Shown here one piece after another: positions 25,115 through 34,200 of a DNA stretch of 64,000 nucleotides. The notes under the pieces were generated by a model. That model saw only the letters and a list, made by a program, of their open reading frames with translations, was not told the DNA's origin and searched no databases. The translations under genes and the position numbers were made by a program. Each line of letters opens with the position of its first letter. Position 1 is the stretch's first letter. The stretch comes from Sandaracinus sp964481145 (GTDB lineage Bacteria > Myxococcota_A > Polyangia > Polyangiales > Sandaracinaceae), in assembly GCA_964481145.1 (NCBI GenBank), contig CAYZTA010000015.1, positions 37,894-101,893 of the forward strand, given 5' to 3'.

Positions 25115-26365
25115 ATGAACGAGCGCCGTGCCCCTTCTCCGCGATCCAAGCCGAACGCCCCTTCTCGAACGAGAATGCGACAGCCCCTCGTCCAAGTGGG
25201 AGGCCCGGCCCGCGAGCTGGGTGATCCGCGTGTTTCGCGCACACTCGCCGAGGCCATGCATCGCGCCGCGCATGAAGATCCGGATGCACTCACGCATGGT
25301 TTTCACGCTTGGCCGGCGCGCATGCATCGCGCCATCGCGCGCACCGTGATCGCTGCGGCCACTCGACCTGGTGAGCGGGTGCTCGATCCGTTTTGTGGAA
25401 GTGGCACCGTCCTGATCGAGGCGCTCGTCGCCGGAAGACGTGCCGCGGGTGTGGATTTGAATCCGCTCTCGGGTCCGCTCGCGAAGGTGAAATGCGAACA
25501 TCGAGATGCGCGGACGAGGCAGCGCTTTCTCGAAGTCACGATGATGGTGGGTGAAGCTTCGATCGAGCGTGTTCGTACACGCGAAAAGGTCATCGCACAT
25601 TTGCCGGGGCCGATGCTCGGGCTTTATGGGCCCCACGTGCTGAAGGAAATGGCCGGCCTCTTGGAAGAGATTCGTGCGGTCCCAGACGACGCCGATCGAC
25701 GCGCCATGGAGATGGTATTTTCATCGCTCGTCGTGAAGCTCTCGCGTCGTCAGGCCGAGACGACGACCAAGCGGACCGAGACCGAGAAGCGCATCCGAAA
25801 GGGGCTTTCGACCGAGATGTTCGTGCGCAAATGCGAGGAGCTCGCGATGCGCTGGGCGTCGCTCGAAGAAGCGCTCTCCGAGGATGTGGATCCACCTCGC
25901 GTCTTCGAAGGCGATGCGCGGAATCTCTCTCGATGGCTCGGCGAGCGAACCAAAGCGCAGCTCGTCCTGACGTCTCCGCCCTACGGCGGCACGTACGACT
26001 ATCATGAGCAACATGCGCTTCGACTCGCGTGGCTCGGGATGGATGCATCGCACTTCGAGCGCTTCGAGATCGGCGCGCGGCGGAGCGTGAAGGTGGACGA
26101 GGACGAAGCCGCGGAGCTTTGGGATCGGGATGTGTCCGCCATGCTCGTGTCGATCTCCAGTGTGCTCGAGCGCGAGCGCAATTGTGTGCTCTTGATGGGG
26201 GATGGCCGGTTTGGACGGCATCTCGTTCCGCTCTTGCCGCAGCTCGAGCGCAAAGCAAGGCGTGCGGGTTTTCGGCTCTATGCGAGCGCTTCACAGCCCC
26301 GCGCGGATTGGGGGATGGGCGCATCGCGCGAGGAGCATCTCGTGGCGCTTCGCAAAGTCGACTGA
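25115..26365 (+). CDS. DNA/RNA amino-methyltransferase (DPFxGSGT, TSPPY)
   Basis: The 416-residue protein has the SAM-binding motif LDPFCGSGTVLIEAL (DPFCGSGT at 91-98) and, about 190 residues later, the catalytic TSPPYGGTYDY (TSPPY at 286-290). The SPPY form is typical of N4-cytosine methyltransferases but is also found in RNA enzymes. The helical stretch between the two motifs could hold the target-recognition part. No restriction endonuclease is nearby, so it would be an orphan enzyme. It starts 35 bases after the TrmN6-like gene on the same strand, and the two may be co-transcribed. Confidence 0.78.
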   Translation: MNERRAPSPRSKPNAPSRTRMRQPLVQVGGPARELGDPRVSRTLAEAMHRAAHEDPDALTHGFHAWPARMHRAIARTVIAAATRPGERVLDPFCGSGTVLIEALVAGRRAAGVDLNPLSGPLAKVKCEHRDARTRQRFLEVTMMVGEASIERVRTREKVIAHLPGPMLGLYGPHVLKEMAGLLEEIRAVPDDADRRAMEMVFSSLVVKLSRRQAETTTKRTETEKRIRKGLSTEMFVRKCEELAMRWASLEEALSEDVDPPRVFEGDARNLSRWLGERTKAQLVLTSPPYGGTYDYHEQHALRLAWLGMDASHFERFEIGARRSVKVDEDEAAELWDRDVSAMLVSISSVLERERNCVLLMGDGRFGRHLVPLLPQLERKARRAGFRLYASASQPRADWGMGASREEHLVALRKVD

Positions 26366-26914
26366 GATTTTTTCCGCTGAATGTTCTCGATGACGCAGCG
26401 CACGACGACCTACGCGGAGCTGCTCGAGATCGCGGTAGAGACAAGCTAGGGCGTGTCCGCATATTCCGGACCGAGCATGGCGAAGGGCGCAGAATCGCAG
26501 GCTAGGCGCGAGGAGGGAGCAGGCGATAGCCTGTGACCGACGAGCAACAACGCATGCGATTCTGCGAACGAGCCAGGCGATGGGAGGATGTGCGGACACG
26601 CCCTAAGGAAGAAGCTGGGCGGACACCTTCTTCCGCGAGGATTCGAACGGCAAGAACGACATCGAACTGGGTGCGGAGGAGCCGCCCGTGCCCTCGCCCA
26701 TGGCGTGAACCGAAGGCGTCCATCCGTACGAAACGGGGTCTCGACAAGGGTCACGGGAGCGCGCAGTGCGCCAAGATCGCACACTCAGGGGGCGATGGTT
26801 CGCGCCCAACGGTCGTTTCCCGTGGAAATGGACTCCATGATGACGGAGGAGACCAGCCGCTTTGACCTTTTGCAAAGCCTACGGTTCGCCCTCTGCGGGA
26901 TCGGCGGTCGCGTT
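26366..26914. other. intergenic region with MITE copy 2
   Basis: Between the methyltransferase and the convergent TPR lipoprotein there are 549 bases. They hold the MITE at 26447-26605 and about 310 further bases. In that remainder a short frame ending in SNGKNDIELGAEEPPVPSPM and a stop could be the tail of a lost gene, but I cannot assign it. Confidence 0.4.
26447..26605. mobile_element. MITE-like element, copy 2 (perfect ends)
   Basis: This 155-base element (26449-26603) has perfect 13-base terminal inverted repeats, GGGCGTGTCCGCA and TGCGGACACGCCC, flanked on both sides by TA. TA duplication with short inverted ends is the mark of IS630/Tc1-mariner-type transposition. It has no coding frame of its own. 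It is nearly identical to copy 1, 3.4 kb away. Confidence 0.88.
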
Positions 26915-28324
26915 TCAGTGCAGCCACGGCTCGTAGCTCCAGCCGGCTCCGCGTTCTACGTCGAGAGCTGCGCGAAGAATGCGTTGTCCGTCCGCATTCA
27001 AACCACCTGTTCGTTGCACCTGCTCGAGCGCAAGGAAGGCGAACTTCCACGCCATCGATGACGACATGCGGCGAGGGCGCGCGATCAAGTACGCGACCAG
27101 CGCATCCTGCGAAGCCCCTGTCTCCATCGAGGCCAAAAGTCGATGAGTCTCCACGCCAGGATGTCCGGGCAAGGCATTTTCGACCTCGGGGAGTACCCTC
27201 TCGGACTCCGATGTATTTGCTCGCAGCAACATACTTCCGCAGAACATCGGAACCCGATGCTGCATGCATCCAATCCGATCGACACGATCGAGCTCGGCTT
27301 CATGGTTCGCGATGCCGCCCAGCGTCAGAAGGGCCCCGAGCAATCGAAGTCCGGCGCGATCCCCACGCGCCACCGCGGCATTCAAACTCGAACTGAATGA
27401 CTGAAGCGCATCGGATGGTGTCATCGTGCCGCCCACGATCAACGCTTCCACCATGTACGCCGCGATCCCCAGGTGTTCGGGCAACGCACTTCGATACCGA
27501 GTCGCATGGGAGCTCATCTCACTGTCCGAGAGCTCACCCGTTTTCCATTGCACGATTGCGCGGAGGTCGTCACCGAGGGGATTGCCTGGAAGGGCTTCGC
27601 GCATCCGCGGCAAATCATGCGCGAGCGCGCGTTCATTCGGACCGCTATTCCACCAATCGATCGGGAAATCGAGATCGAACAAGACCACATCCGCGTAGCG
27701 ATTCGAATCAACCTCCGCTACGCGAAGCAACTCGGCGCGTTGAGCCCATGCATCGGGTCCACCAAAGAGCTCAAAAAAGAGCGCTTCGATCTCCGTATGA
27801 TTTCGCCCGTGCGATGAGCGACGAAATGCGTCCACTGCTTCGGTCAGCTGCCCTTCGGAGACCAGGCAATGCGCGAGAAGCGCCCAGAGCGGCCCTTCAG
27901 ACCGCTCGGCGAGAGCCACTCGATAATGCGGAACGGCCTCCGCGCATCGACCTGCGCGATGGAGCTCCATGGCCCATTCGAGCGCGACCTCCGGAATATC
28001 AGACGCCTCTGCTGCAACCTCTTGATGGAGCCTGAACGAGACCGCTGGGTTCCGGCGAAACAAGAGGTTCGCGACGAAGAGCCGCGTCGCGATGTCATCG
28101 CTCGGAAATGCCTCCTGGACGAGCGTATTCGCGCGTTCCATATCACCGGCGAGCAAAGCCTCCTCGCTCTCGGCGAGCGCGCCTGCTTCGACCTGCACCG
28201 CGAGCCTTTGCAGCTCCGTGATGAGTGCAGCGCGCGGCATCGTGGTCGCAGGAGCGGTCGCGCCGCCGCAAGCGCTCATGAGCATCATGATGAAGAGAAG
28301 ACTCGTTTGGTGACTCATCGACAT
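26915..28324 (-). CDS. TPR-type lipoprotein
   Basis: The 469-residue lipoprotein (LMSACGG, Cys19) is helical throughout, with paired-helix repeats of TPR/SEL1 character, for example VALEWAMELHRAGRCAEAVPHYRVALAERS (about 112-141) and LWALLAHCLVSEGQLTEAVD. TPR arrays are protein-binding scaffolds. Residue 1 is taken as the ATG at 28324; a second ATG two codons on is possible. It stands between two regions without clear genes, so context gives no partner. Confidence 0.75.
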   Translation of the reverse strand: MSMSHQTSLLFIMMLMSACGGATAPATTMPRAALITELQRLAVQVEAGALAESEEALLAGDMERANTLVQEAFPSDDIATRLFVANLLFRRNPAVSFRLHQEVAAEASDIPEVALEWAMELHRAGRCAEAVPHYRVALAERSEGPLWALLAHCLVSEGQLTEAVDAFRRSSHGRNHTEIEALFFELFGGPDAWAQRAELLRVAEVDSNRYADVVLFDLDFPIDWWNSGPNERALAHDLPRMREALPGNPLGDDLRAIVQWKTGELSDSEMSSHATRYRSALPEHLGIAAYMVEALIVGGTMTPSDALQSFSSSLNAAVARGDRAGLRLLGALLTLGGIANHEAELDRVDRIGCMQHRVPMFCGSMLLRANTSESERVLPEVENALPGHPGVETHRLLASMETGASQDALVAYLIARPRRMSSSMAWKFAFLALEQVQRTGGLNADGQRILRAALDVERGAGWSYEPWLH

Positions 28325-28420
28325 TTCTCAAAATCCTCGCATAAGAAGACATGGCCCGTCGAACGACCATGGCGGAGCATCTAGCGATCCCTGCTCATTG
28401 CTGAGCCCGGCATCGGCCTT

Positions 28421-29017
28421 CTACTCGGTCTTCACCGATGCCGACCTGACGAACTCATCGAGACGGCGGCCGTAGAAGGCCTCGCAGGCAGCGTCCTCGC
28501 TCCAGTCGCGGTCGCGAATCTCCCATGCGAGCTCGAAGAGCACCGGGATCGCCGCGATTGCCGCGGGACGGGTCGGGTCCTGTCGCGCGACGTGGAGGCC
28601 GGCCGTCTCGACCGGCGCCCATCTCTCGTTGGAGACCACGAGTTCCGCGTAGACGAGCGTCTTCGCGCCCGCGCCCGAGCGGCCGGCTTCGAGTTCCCAG
28701 CGCCAGCGCTCGATGTTCGTGGCGCCGACCACGATGCTCACGCCAGCGCATCGCGAGCTCTCGTCGCCCGGAGTGACGACGCCGCGCTCGACCCGGATGT
28801 CGTGGACGATCATGCAGTGGTGTATCGCCACTCGCGATCCATGTCCACCACGATCGAAACGCGAATACGCGAGGTGGATGGACATCGAGGCCCGCGCGAT
28901 TGCGGGCCTCGATGGCGTGACATCAGCCTCGGGCACGCTCTCCACCGGAAACGCATCCAGCAAGCTGCGCGAGGAACACGATCCCCGCTGCACCGCCTCG
29001 CGCTGCACACGATCCAT
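28421..29017 (-). CDS. hypothetical protein
   Basis: I do not recognise this 198-residue frame. The part after residue 45 (from the ATG at 28885) looks coding: balanced composition, G/C-ending codons and several strand-like stretches such as AGVSIVVGATNIERWRWELE. The first 44 residues are serine/arginine-rich and may not be translated. A perfect 10-base inverted repeat (28886-28911) lies directly before the inner ATG. There is no signal peptide or membrane helix. Confidence 0.4.
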   Translation of the reverse strand: MDRVQREAVQRGSCSSRSLLDAFPVESVPEADVTPSRPAIARASMSIHLAYSRFDRGGHGSRVAIHHCMIVHDIRVERGVVTPGDESSRCAGVSIVVGATNIERWRWELEAGRSGAGAKTLVYAELVVSNERWAPVETAGLHVARQDPTRPAAIAAIPVLFELAWEIRDRDWSEDAACEAFYGRRLDEFVRSASVKTE

Positions 29018-29334
29018 GTCAACGAGCTTGCCACGATGTACTCAGCCGGTGAATGACAACGAGAGTTGTCGCGGGTCGATGCGTGGAGGGGTTCTGGCGC
29101 TAATGCCGAGTTTGGAGAGCACACGAGCGGTGAGCATAGCCGAGCCCAACGAGGACTTCTTCGACATGCTCGCGACATTGGAGCATTCGGAGGTGGTTGG
29201 TGCGCGCTGCGGGCGGAACTGTTGATCGTGAACAAGCGGGCTGAGCCGGAAAGTCGATTGAGCACTTTTTCCGCGCCGATTTTTTGACCCTCGGACGTGT
29301 TCCACCGATGGTCTGGGCCACGGAGGCTCTGGAC
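29018..29334. other. gap without recognisable gene
   Basis: This 317-base stretch lies upstream of the soluble kinase gene. I see no conserved frame, RNA or repeat in it. It presumably carries the kinase promoter; T-rich runs occur near 29270-29286. Confidence 0.4.
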
Positions 29335-30300
29335 ATGGACGGCGCGGAACGCTCGGAGCTGCGAAGGACTGTGTTGGACGGGCGATATTCGCTCGGCGAA
29401 GTCCTCGGAGTCGGCGGCACCGCCGTGGTCTTCGAGGCCGAGCGTCTCGAAGATGGCGCCGAGGTCGTCGTCAAGACGTTGCGCCCGATTTTCGTCGATC
29501 ACCCAGACTTGGTGCGTCGTCTTCGCCGTGAGGGAGAAGTGTCTCGCACGGTCGCGCATCCAGGGATCGTTCCGGTGCTCGATGAGGGCATGCTCAGCGA
29601 CGGCTCACCGTATCTCGTCCTCGAGAGGGCACGCGGGGAGTGTCTCGCGCGTTTGCTTCGTCGCATCGGTCGGCTTCCGCCGGAGATCGTTGGGCTCATC
29701 GCGATGCGCGTCGCCTCGATTCTGCATGCAGCCCACGCGCACGGATACGTTCATCGCGACATGAAGCCCGAGCACATCGTGATGGATCGTGATGCAGATG
29801 GGCGTCTTCGGGTGCGCATCCTCGACTTCGGTGTGTGTGCTTCGGATCGCGCGCCCGAAGACGAAAGACAACGCGAGATCGGCCGAGTGTTCGGGACGCC
29901 GAGTTATGTCTCGCCCGAGCAAGCCTCGGGAGATCCCGACGTCGATGCGCGTGCGGACGTGTTTGGTCTCGGTATCGTCATGTTCGAGGCGTTGACGGGG
30001 CGACTGCCTTTCACGGGGTCGAATGTGGCCAATTTGCTTCGTCGTATCATTCGAGAGGACGCGCCGCGCGCGGGGCTCATTCGACAAGACCTCGACTTCG
30101 CATTCGACGAATGCGTTGCGCGCTCTCTTTCGCGCACGCTCGATCAGCGCTTTGGGAGCATGCGCGCGCTGGCGCGTGGATTGAGTCCTTTCGTGGGAGA
30201 TCGAAGGCGAGTCGAAGAACAATTGCTCGCGATGTTGGACTCGAGCTCGTCCACGATGGATTCTGTGGCGACGCAGCTCGACGCTGCGCGTGCTGCCTGA
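29335..30300 (+). CDS. soluble Ser/Thr protein kinase
   Basis: The 321-residue protein is almost only a kinase domain: loop GVGGTAVV at 25-32, lysine K48, HRDMKPEH at 140-147, DFG at 164-166 and GTPSYVSPEQ as the activation-segment end. There is no membrane helix or C-terminal sensor domain. The residue after KPE is histidine (H147) where kinases normally have the metal-binding asparagine, so activity may be reduced or altered. The ATG at 29335 is chosen over earlier TTG and ATG codons because GGAGG sits 8 bases before it. A SixA phosphatase gene starts one base after its stop. Confidence 0.9.
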   Translation: MDGAERSELRRTVLDGRYSLGEVLGVGGTAVVFEAERLEDGAEVVVKTLRPIFVDHPDLVRRLRREGEVSRTVAHPGIVPVLDEGMLSDGSPYLVLERARGECLARLLRRIGRLPPEIVGLIAMRVASILHAAHAHGYVHRDMKPEHIVMDRDADGRLRVRILDFGVCASDRAPEDERQREIGRVFGTPSYVSPEQASGDPDVDARADVFGLGIVMFEALTGRLPFTGSNVANLLRRIIREDAPRAGLIRQDLDFAFDECVARSLSRTLDQRFGSMRALARGLSPFVGDRRRVEEQLLAMLDSSSSTMDSVATQLDAARAA

Positions 30301-30301
30301 C

Positions 30302-30745
30302 ATGCCCGTTCTTCTCGTCCGACATGGAGAAGCGCTTCCTGAGCGCTCGAGCGATAGCGATCGTGTGCTTTCGAAGCAGGGTCGTGAAGAGACGCGCGCG
30401 CTTGGCCGTGCGCTTCTCGACCGAGGCCTCTTGCCGGCTCGCATGGTGACGAGTCCCCTCGTGCGTGCTGTGCAGACTGGGGAAGTGCTGGCCAGCGTGC
30501 TCGGATATCAAGCGGTGCTCGATTGTGAGCCGGCGTTGCGTCCTTCGGGAGATCCGCGCCCTTTGGTCGCGATGCTTCGAGATGCTGAAGAGCTCGTGAT
30601 CGCGGTGTCCCACGAGCCGATCATCCGCGTCATTGCGGCGCAGCTGATCGATGCGCCGAGCCATCCGCCGTTCCGTACGAGTGGCGCCGTGATGATCGAC
30701 AACGGACGCGTGGTGTTGCGGCTCGAGCCGCCGCGCTTTGCGTGA
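30302..30745 (+). CDS. SixA-like histidine phosphatase
   Basis: The 147-residue protein opens with VLLVRHGEA, the phosphohistidine-forming motif of the histidine phosphatase superfamily. It has a later SHEPII segment that supplies the second catalytic histidine, and its length matches SixA. SixA removes phosphate from histidine phosphotransfer proteins. Its start is one base after the stop of the Ser/Thr kinase gene, a sign of joint translation. Pairing with a Ser/Thr kinase rather than a two-component system is unusual and hints at a shared pathway. Confidence 0.85.
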   Translation: MPVLLVRHGEALPERSSDSDRVLSKQGREETRALGRALLDRGLLPARMVTSPLVRAVQTGEVLASVLGYQAVLDCEPALRPSGDPRPLVAMLRDAEELVIAVSHEPIIRVIAAQLIDAPSHPPFRTSGAVMIDNGRVVLRLEPPRFA

Positions 30746-30860
30746 CTCACTGAAAAGACGTCGTGGTTCCGCGAGAAGTCGTCCGGGCGCAATCCATTGA
30801 TTTCGAACCGCTGTCATATGGCTGCGCGGTTCAAATCACTCAGATGCGAACGGAGGCGCC

Positions 30861-31103
30861 ATGCTTCGCTCGCATATTTTCGTTATTTTCGCCGCTTCGA
30901 TGATCGTGGAGACGCGCACCGCGGAGCTTGCCGCGATGCTCGATGCGCCCGAGCCGGATGTGGCGCAGATGATGACGACGGGCCGTATGCTTGCAGAAGC
31001 AGAAGCCGAGCTGAAAGTCCGGCACCTCGAGCTGCTCCTTCGGGTTCATGCGTGTCTCACGCCCGGGCAGCGAGAGTTGCTGCGCACTCGCTCGAGTCGT
31101 TGA
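30861..31103 (+). CDS. small LTxxQ-like protein (CpxP/Spy type)
   Basis: This 80-residue protein has a hydrophobic start (HIFVIFAASMIV), a central amphipathic helix and the sequence LTPGQRELL near the end, matching the LTxxQ motif of CpxP/Spy and periplasmic heavy-metal sensor proteins. GGAGG lies 5 bases before the ATG, which supports translation. The signal-like start is short, so export is uncertain. It is shorter than typical members (about 150 residues). Confidence 0.55.
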   Translation: MLRSHIFVIFAASMIVETRTAELAAMLDAPEPDVAQMMTTGRMLAEAEAELKVRHLELLLRVHACLTPGQRELLRTRSSR

Positions 31104-31254
31104 GTCACATGGTTGTGATCTCACTCGCGGAGCCGGCCTTGCTCATTTCAGACCCTGAGTTCGCTGCATTTAGGGCCTGAGAGAACTTCTCCGCGATTCG
31201 CGCGTCAAGGGGAATGCAGGGTTGGTGTACCCTCTCGATCGACGAGGAGCGTGC

Positions 31255-34200
31255 ATGAGGACGCAAGGCGGGGTTGCTCGGGTTTTCCTTGTTTTCTGTT
31301 CGTTTTTGGCTGGATGTGGGGGGCCATCGGACCCTTCCGCCGGGACGATCGCTGCGGTTTCGACGCTGCGCGGAGATGTGATCGTGGCCGATGAATCGGC
31401 GGGGCCTGTCGCGCGCGTGCCCGTGGGTGAGGCGATGCGAACCGGAGAAGCCTCGCGGGCGCGTGTCCTGCTCGATATGGGTGCTCGGCTTCTGGTCGAT
31501 GAGCGCTCCGCGCTGCGCTTCGACGCCTTCGATGCCATCACGCTGACGTCGGGGCGGATGTTCCTCGAAGCATTCGAAGGAGATGCGCTCACGATCGCAC
31601 TCGGCGACAGCACGCTCCGCGTGAGTGATGCGGCGCTCTCCATTCGCATGAGCGATGAGCAAGCGCGCGTGTACGCGGTGCGCGGTGAGGTGAACTTTCG
31701 TCGTGGCGAACATCGCGGCGTGCTCCGCGCGGGCGAGGAGGTCGTGTTCGCGGATGGAGCGCCGAGGGTCGAGCCGGTCGTCCTTTACGAGGATTGGACG
31801 GGCGGGCTCATGCGACCAGGGCCCGAGCGAGAGGCGGTCGCCCAAGGCATGGGCGCGCTCGAGGCCCGCGTGCCCGACGAAATTGGAATGGCGCGGTGGG
31901 CGCTGACGATTCGACGGCTCGACGTGCGCGTGCAGATCGATGGCGATCTCGCGATCACCGAGGTCGAGCAAGAGTTCTTCAATCCGGCGAGCGAGACGGT
32001 CGAGGGGCTCTATCGTTTGAATCTCCCCGAAGGCGCGGTTCTTCAGCGCTTTGCCGTCGATCGCAATGGAACTTTGGTCGATGGGTATGTGCGCGAGCGA
32101 CAACAAGCGCGCGCGGCGTACGATGCGCAGGTCTATCGAGGCTCGACCGATGACCCAGCGTTGCTCGAGTGGGATGGGCCCGGCCGATACCACGCGCGCA
32201 TTTATCCGATCGCAGGTGGAGAAGTGCGTCGGATTGCGATTCGGTACGCTCTCTGGCTTGCGCCGACGCGCGAGGGAGGTCCGCGCCTCTATCGTTATCC
32301 GATGGGCGGAGGAGAACGTGCGCCGCACATCGAAGAGATGTCGTTCGTGGCCGATCTTCGTGATGCGGACGCGGCCTCGGTGCGCGCGGGAATGGGGGCG
32401 ATCGCCGAGCGCGATTCGGTCGTGTTCCGTCAGAGTGATTTCCGTCCTCGTTCGGATCTCTGGATCGAACTCGAAGGACAACGGTCATCCCCTGCCGCGC
32501 GCAGCCAACACGCCTATCGCGCAGCTCATCGCGCGCCGCCTCGAGCGCCCGGAGCACGTGCGATCGTTCACGAGTCAGACGAGCGCGACTATTGGTTTTT
32601 GCCGCTCGAACTGCCAAACGATCTTCGAGTGTCCGCCCATGACGAAGGCATGGATTGGGTCATCGTGGCCGATGTCAGCGCGGCCACGGATCGCTCGCAT
32701 CTCGAGCTTGGACGAAGCGCGATCGAGTCGCTCGTGGCGTACTTGGGGCCGCGCGATCGGGTGAGCATCGTGGGCGCAGATCTCGCGCTCAGGCCGCTCG
32801 TTCCAGGCGACGACGCGATGGCGCTCGGAGCGCCCGAGCCTCGGCGCATGGAGGCGCTCTTGGAGGGGCTCTCGAAGGTGCCTGCGGGAGGCGCGAGTGA
32901 TCTCGGCGCAGCGTTCTCCGAGGCGGCGCGCATGCTCGATTCGACGCGTCCTTCGGCGATCGTGTATGTGGGCGATGGAGCGCCGACCGTGGGTGAGCTC
33001 GGCGCCGAAGCGTTGATCGAACAGATGGGGCGTCTGCCGCATCCCATTCGTCTTTATGCGATGGCGATCGGCGCTGATGCGAACCTCGACTTGCTGTCGG
33101 TGTTGACGAGCGGCGGAGGGCTCGCGATGAGGGTGACGGAGCGGCGGGATGCGGCGCGGGCGGTGCTCGATGTGCTGGCCCACGCGGAGCGGCCGCTCCT
33201 GTCGCGGGTGACGGTGGATCTCGGAAGCGGCATCGACAACGCGTTTCCGCGACGGCCCGTGGATGTCGTGCTCGGTGATGTGCTGACGATCGTGGGGCGA
33301 GTGCGCGAGCAGACGCCGACCGAGGTCGTGGTTCGCGGTGAGATGCTCGGTGAGCCGTTCGAGCGGCGCATCCCGGTGTCGACCGAATCCACGAGCGAGA
33401 CGACGGATCTTCGGCTGCGTTGGGCGCACGAGCGGCTTGCCCAACTCTTGCTCGCAGGGGCGACACGCGAAGAAGTGGCCGAGCTCGGGACGCGATATGG
33501 ATTGATTACGCCCTACACGAGTTATTACGTGCCGAGCGCGCGCGAGCTCCGCACGGCGCGGATCGAAGACGAGTCGTCGTCGTTCGCTCGGATCGCACTG
33601 GGGCTCGTGCTCGCACCGCTCTCGCTCGGGGGGTGCACTCACGCTTCGTCATCACCGGAGCCTGCCGCAGAACAAGCGCCAGGGTGGCCCTCGGCTGGGG
33701 AGCGCGAAGAAGGTGCGATGGGCCAAGCGGCGGCCCTGATGGATGAGACCTCAGAAGAAGCACGCCCCGAAGCCGAGCCTTCGGACATGCCAGCCCCACC
33801 GGCGCCTCCAGCAGCGCCTTCGGTCGCGGCTCAGAGTGCACCCGCCCCTTCTCGGACATCCAATGCGGCGCCTGCTGAAATAGCGGATGGGCTCGGGTTC
33901 GACGTGACAGGAACCGGTCGCGGGGGCGGAGGGATGGGCGAAGGGACGATCGGAGTCGGCCAGCTCGGCGCGATCGGTCATGGTTCAGGGTCGGGCTTCG
34001 GATATGGGGCTGGATCCGGACGCGAGAGCGAGCGACGGGCTGCGCCTCGACCCACGTCCCGGCCCACACCTCAAACCACGACCACGACCACTCGAATCAC
34101 GACGATCATTCGTACGACGAGCACGACGGAAGATCACGTGCGACGGCGTTGCAGTGAAGCCGCCTCGCGTTCGCTCGAAGACAGGCGCGCGCTTTGGCGA

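Noticed and set aside
28886..28911. Perfect 10-base hairpin
   Set aside because: No T-run follows on either strand and it lies within or just before an uncertain coding frame, so I do not call it a terminator or an RNA element.
31105..32481. A 458-codon open frame on the minus strand
   Set aside because: It is antisense to the start of vWA gene A; its translation is Arg/His-rich without motif.
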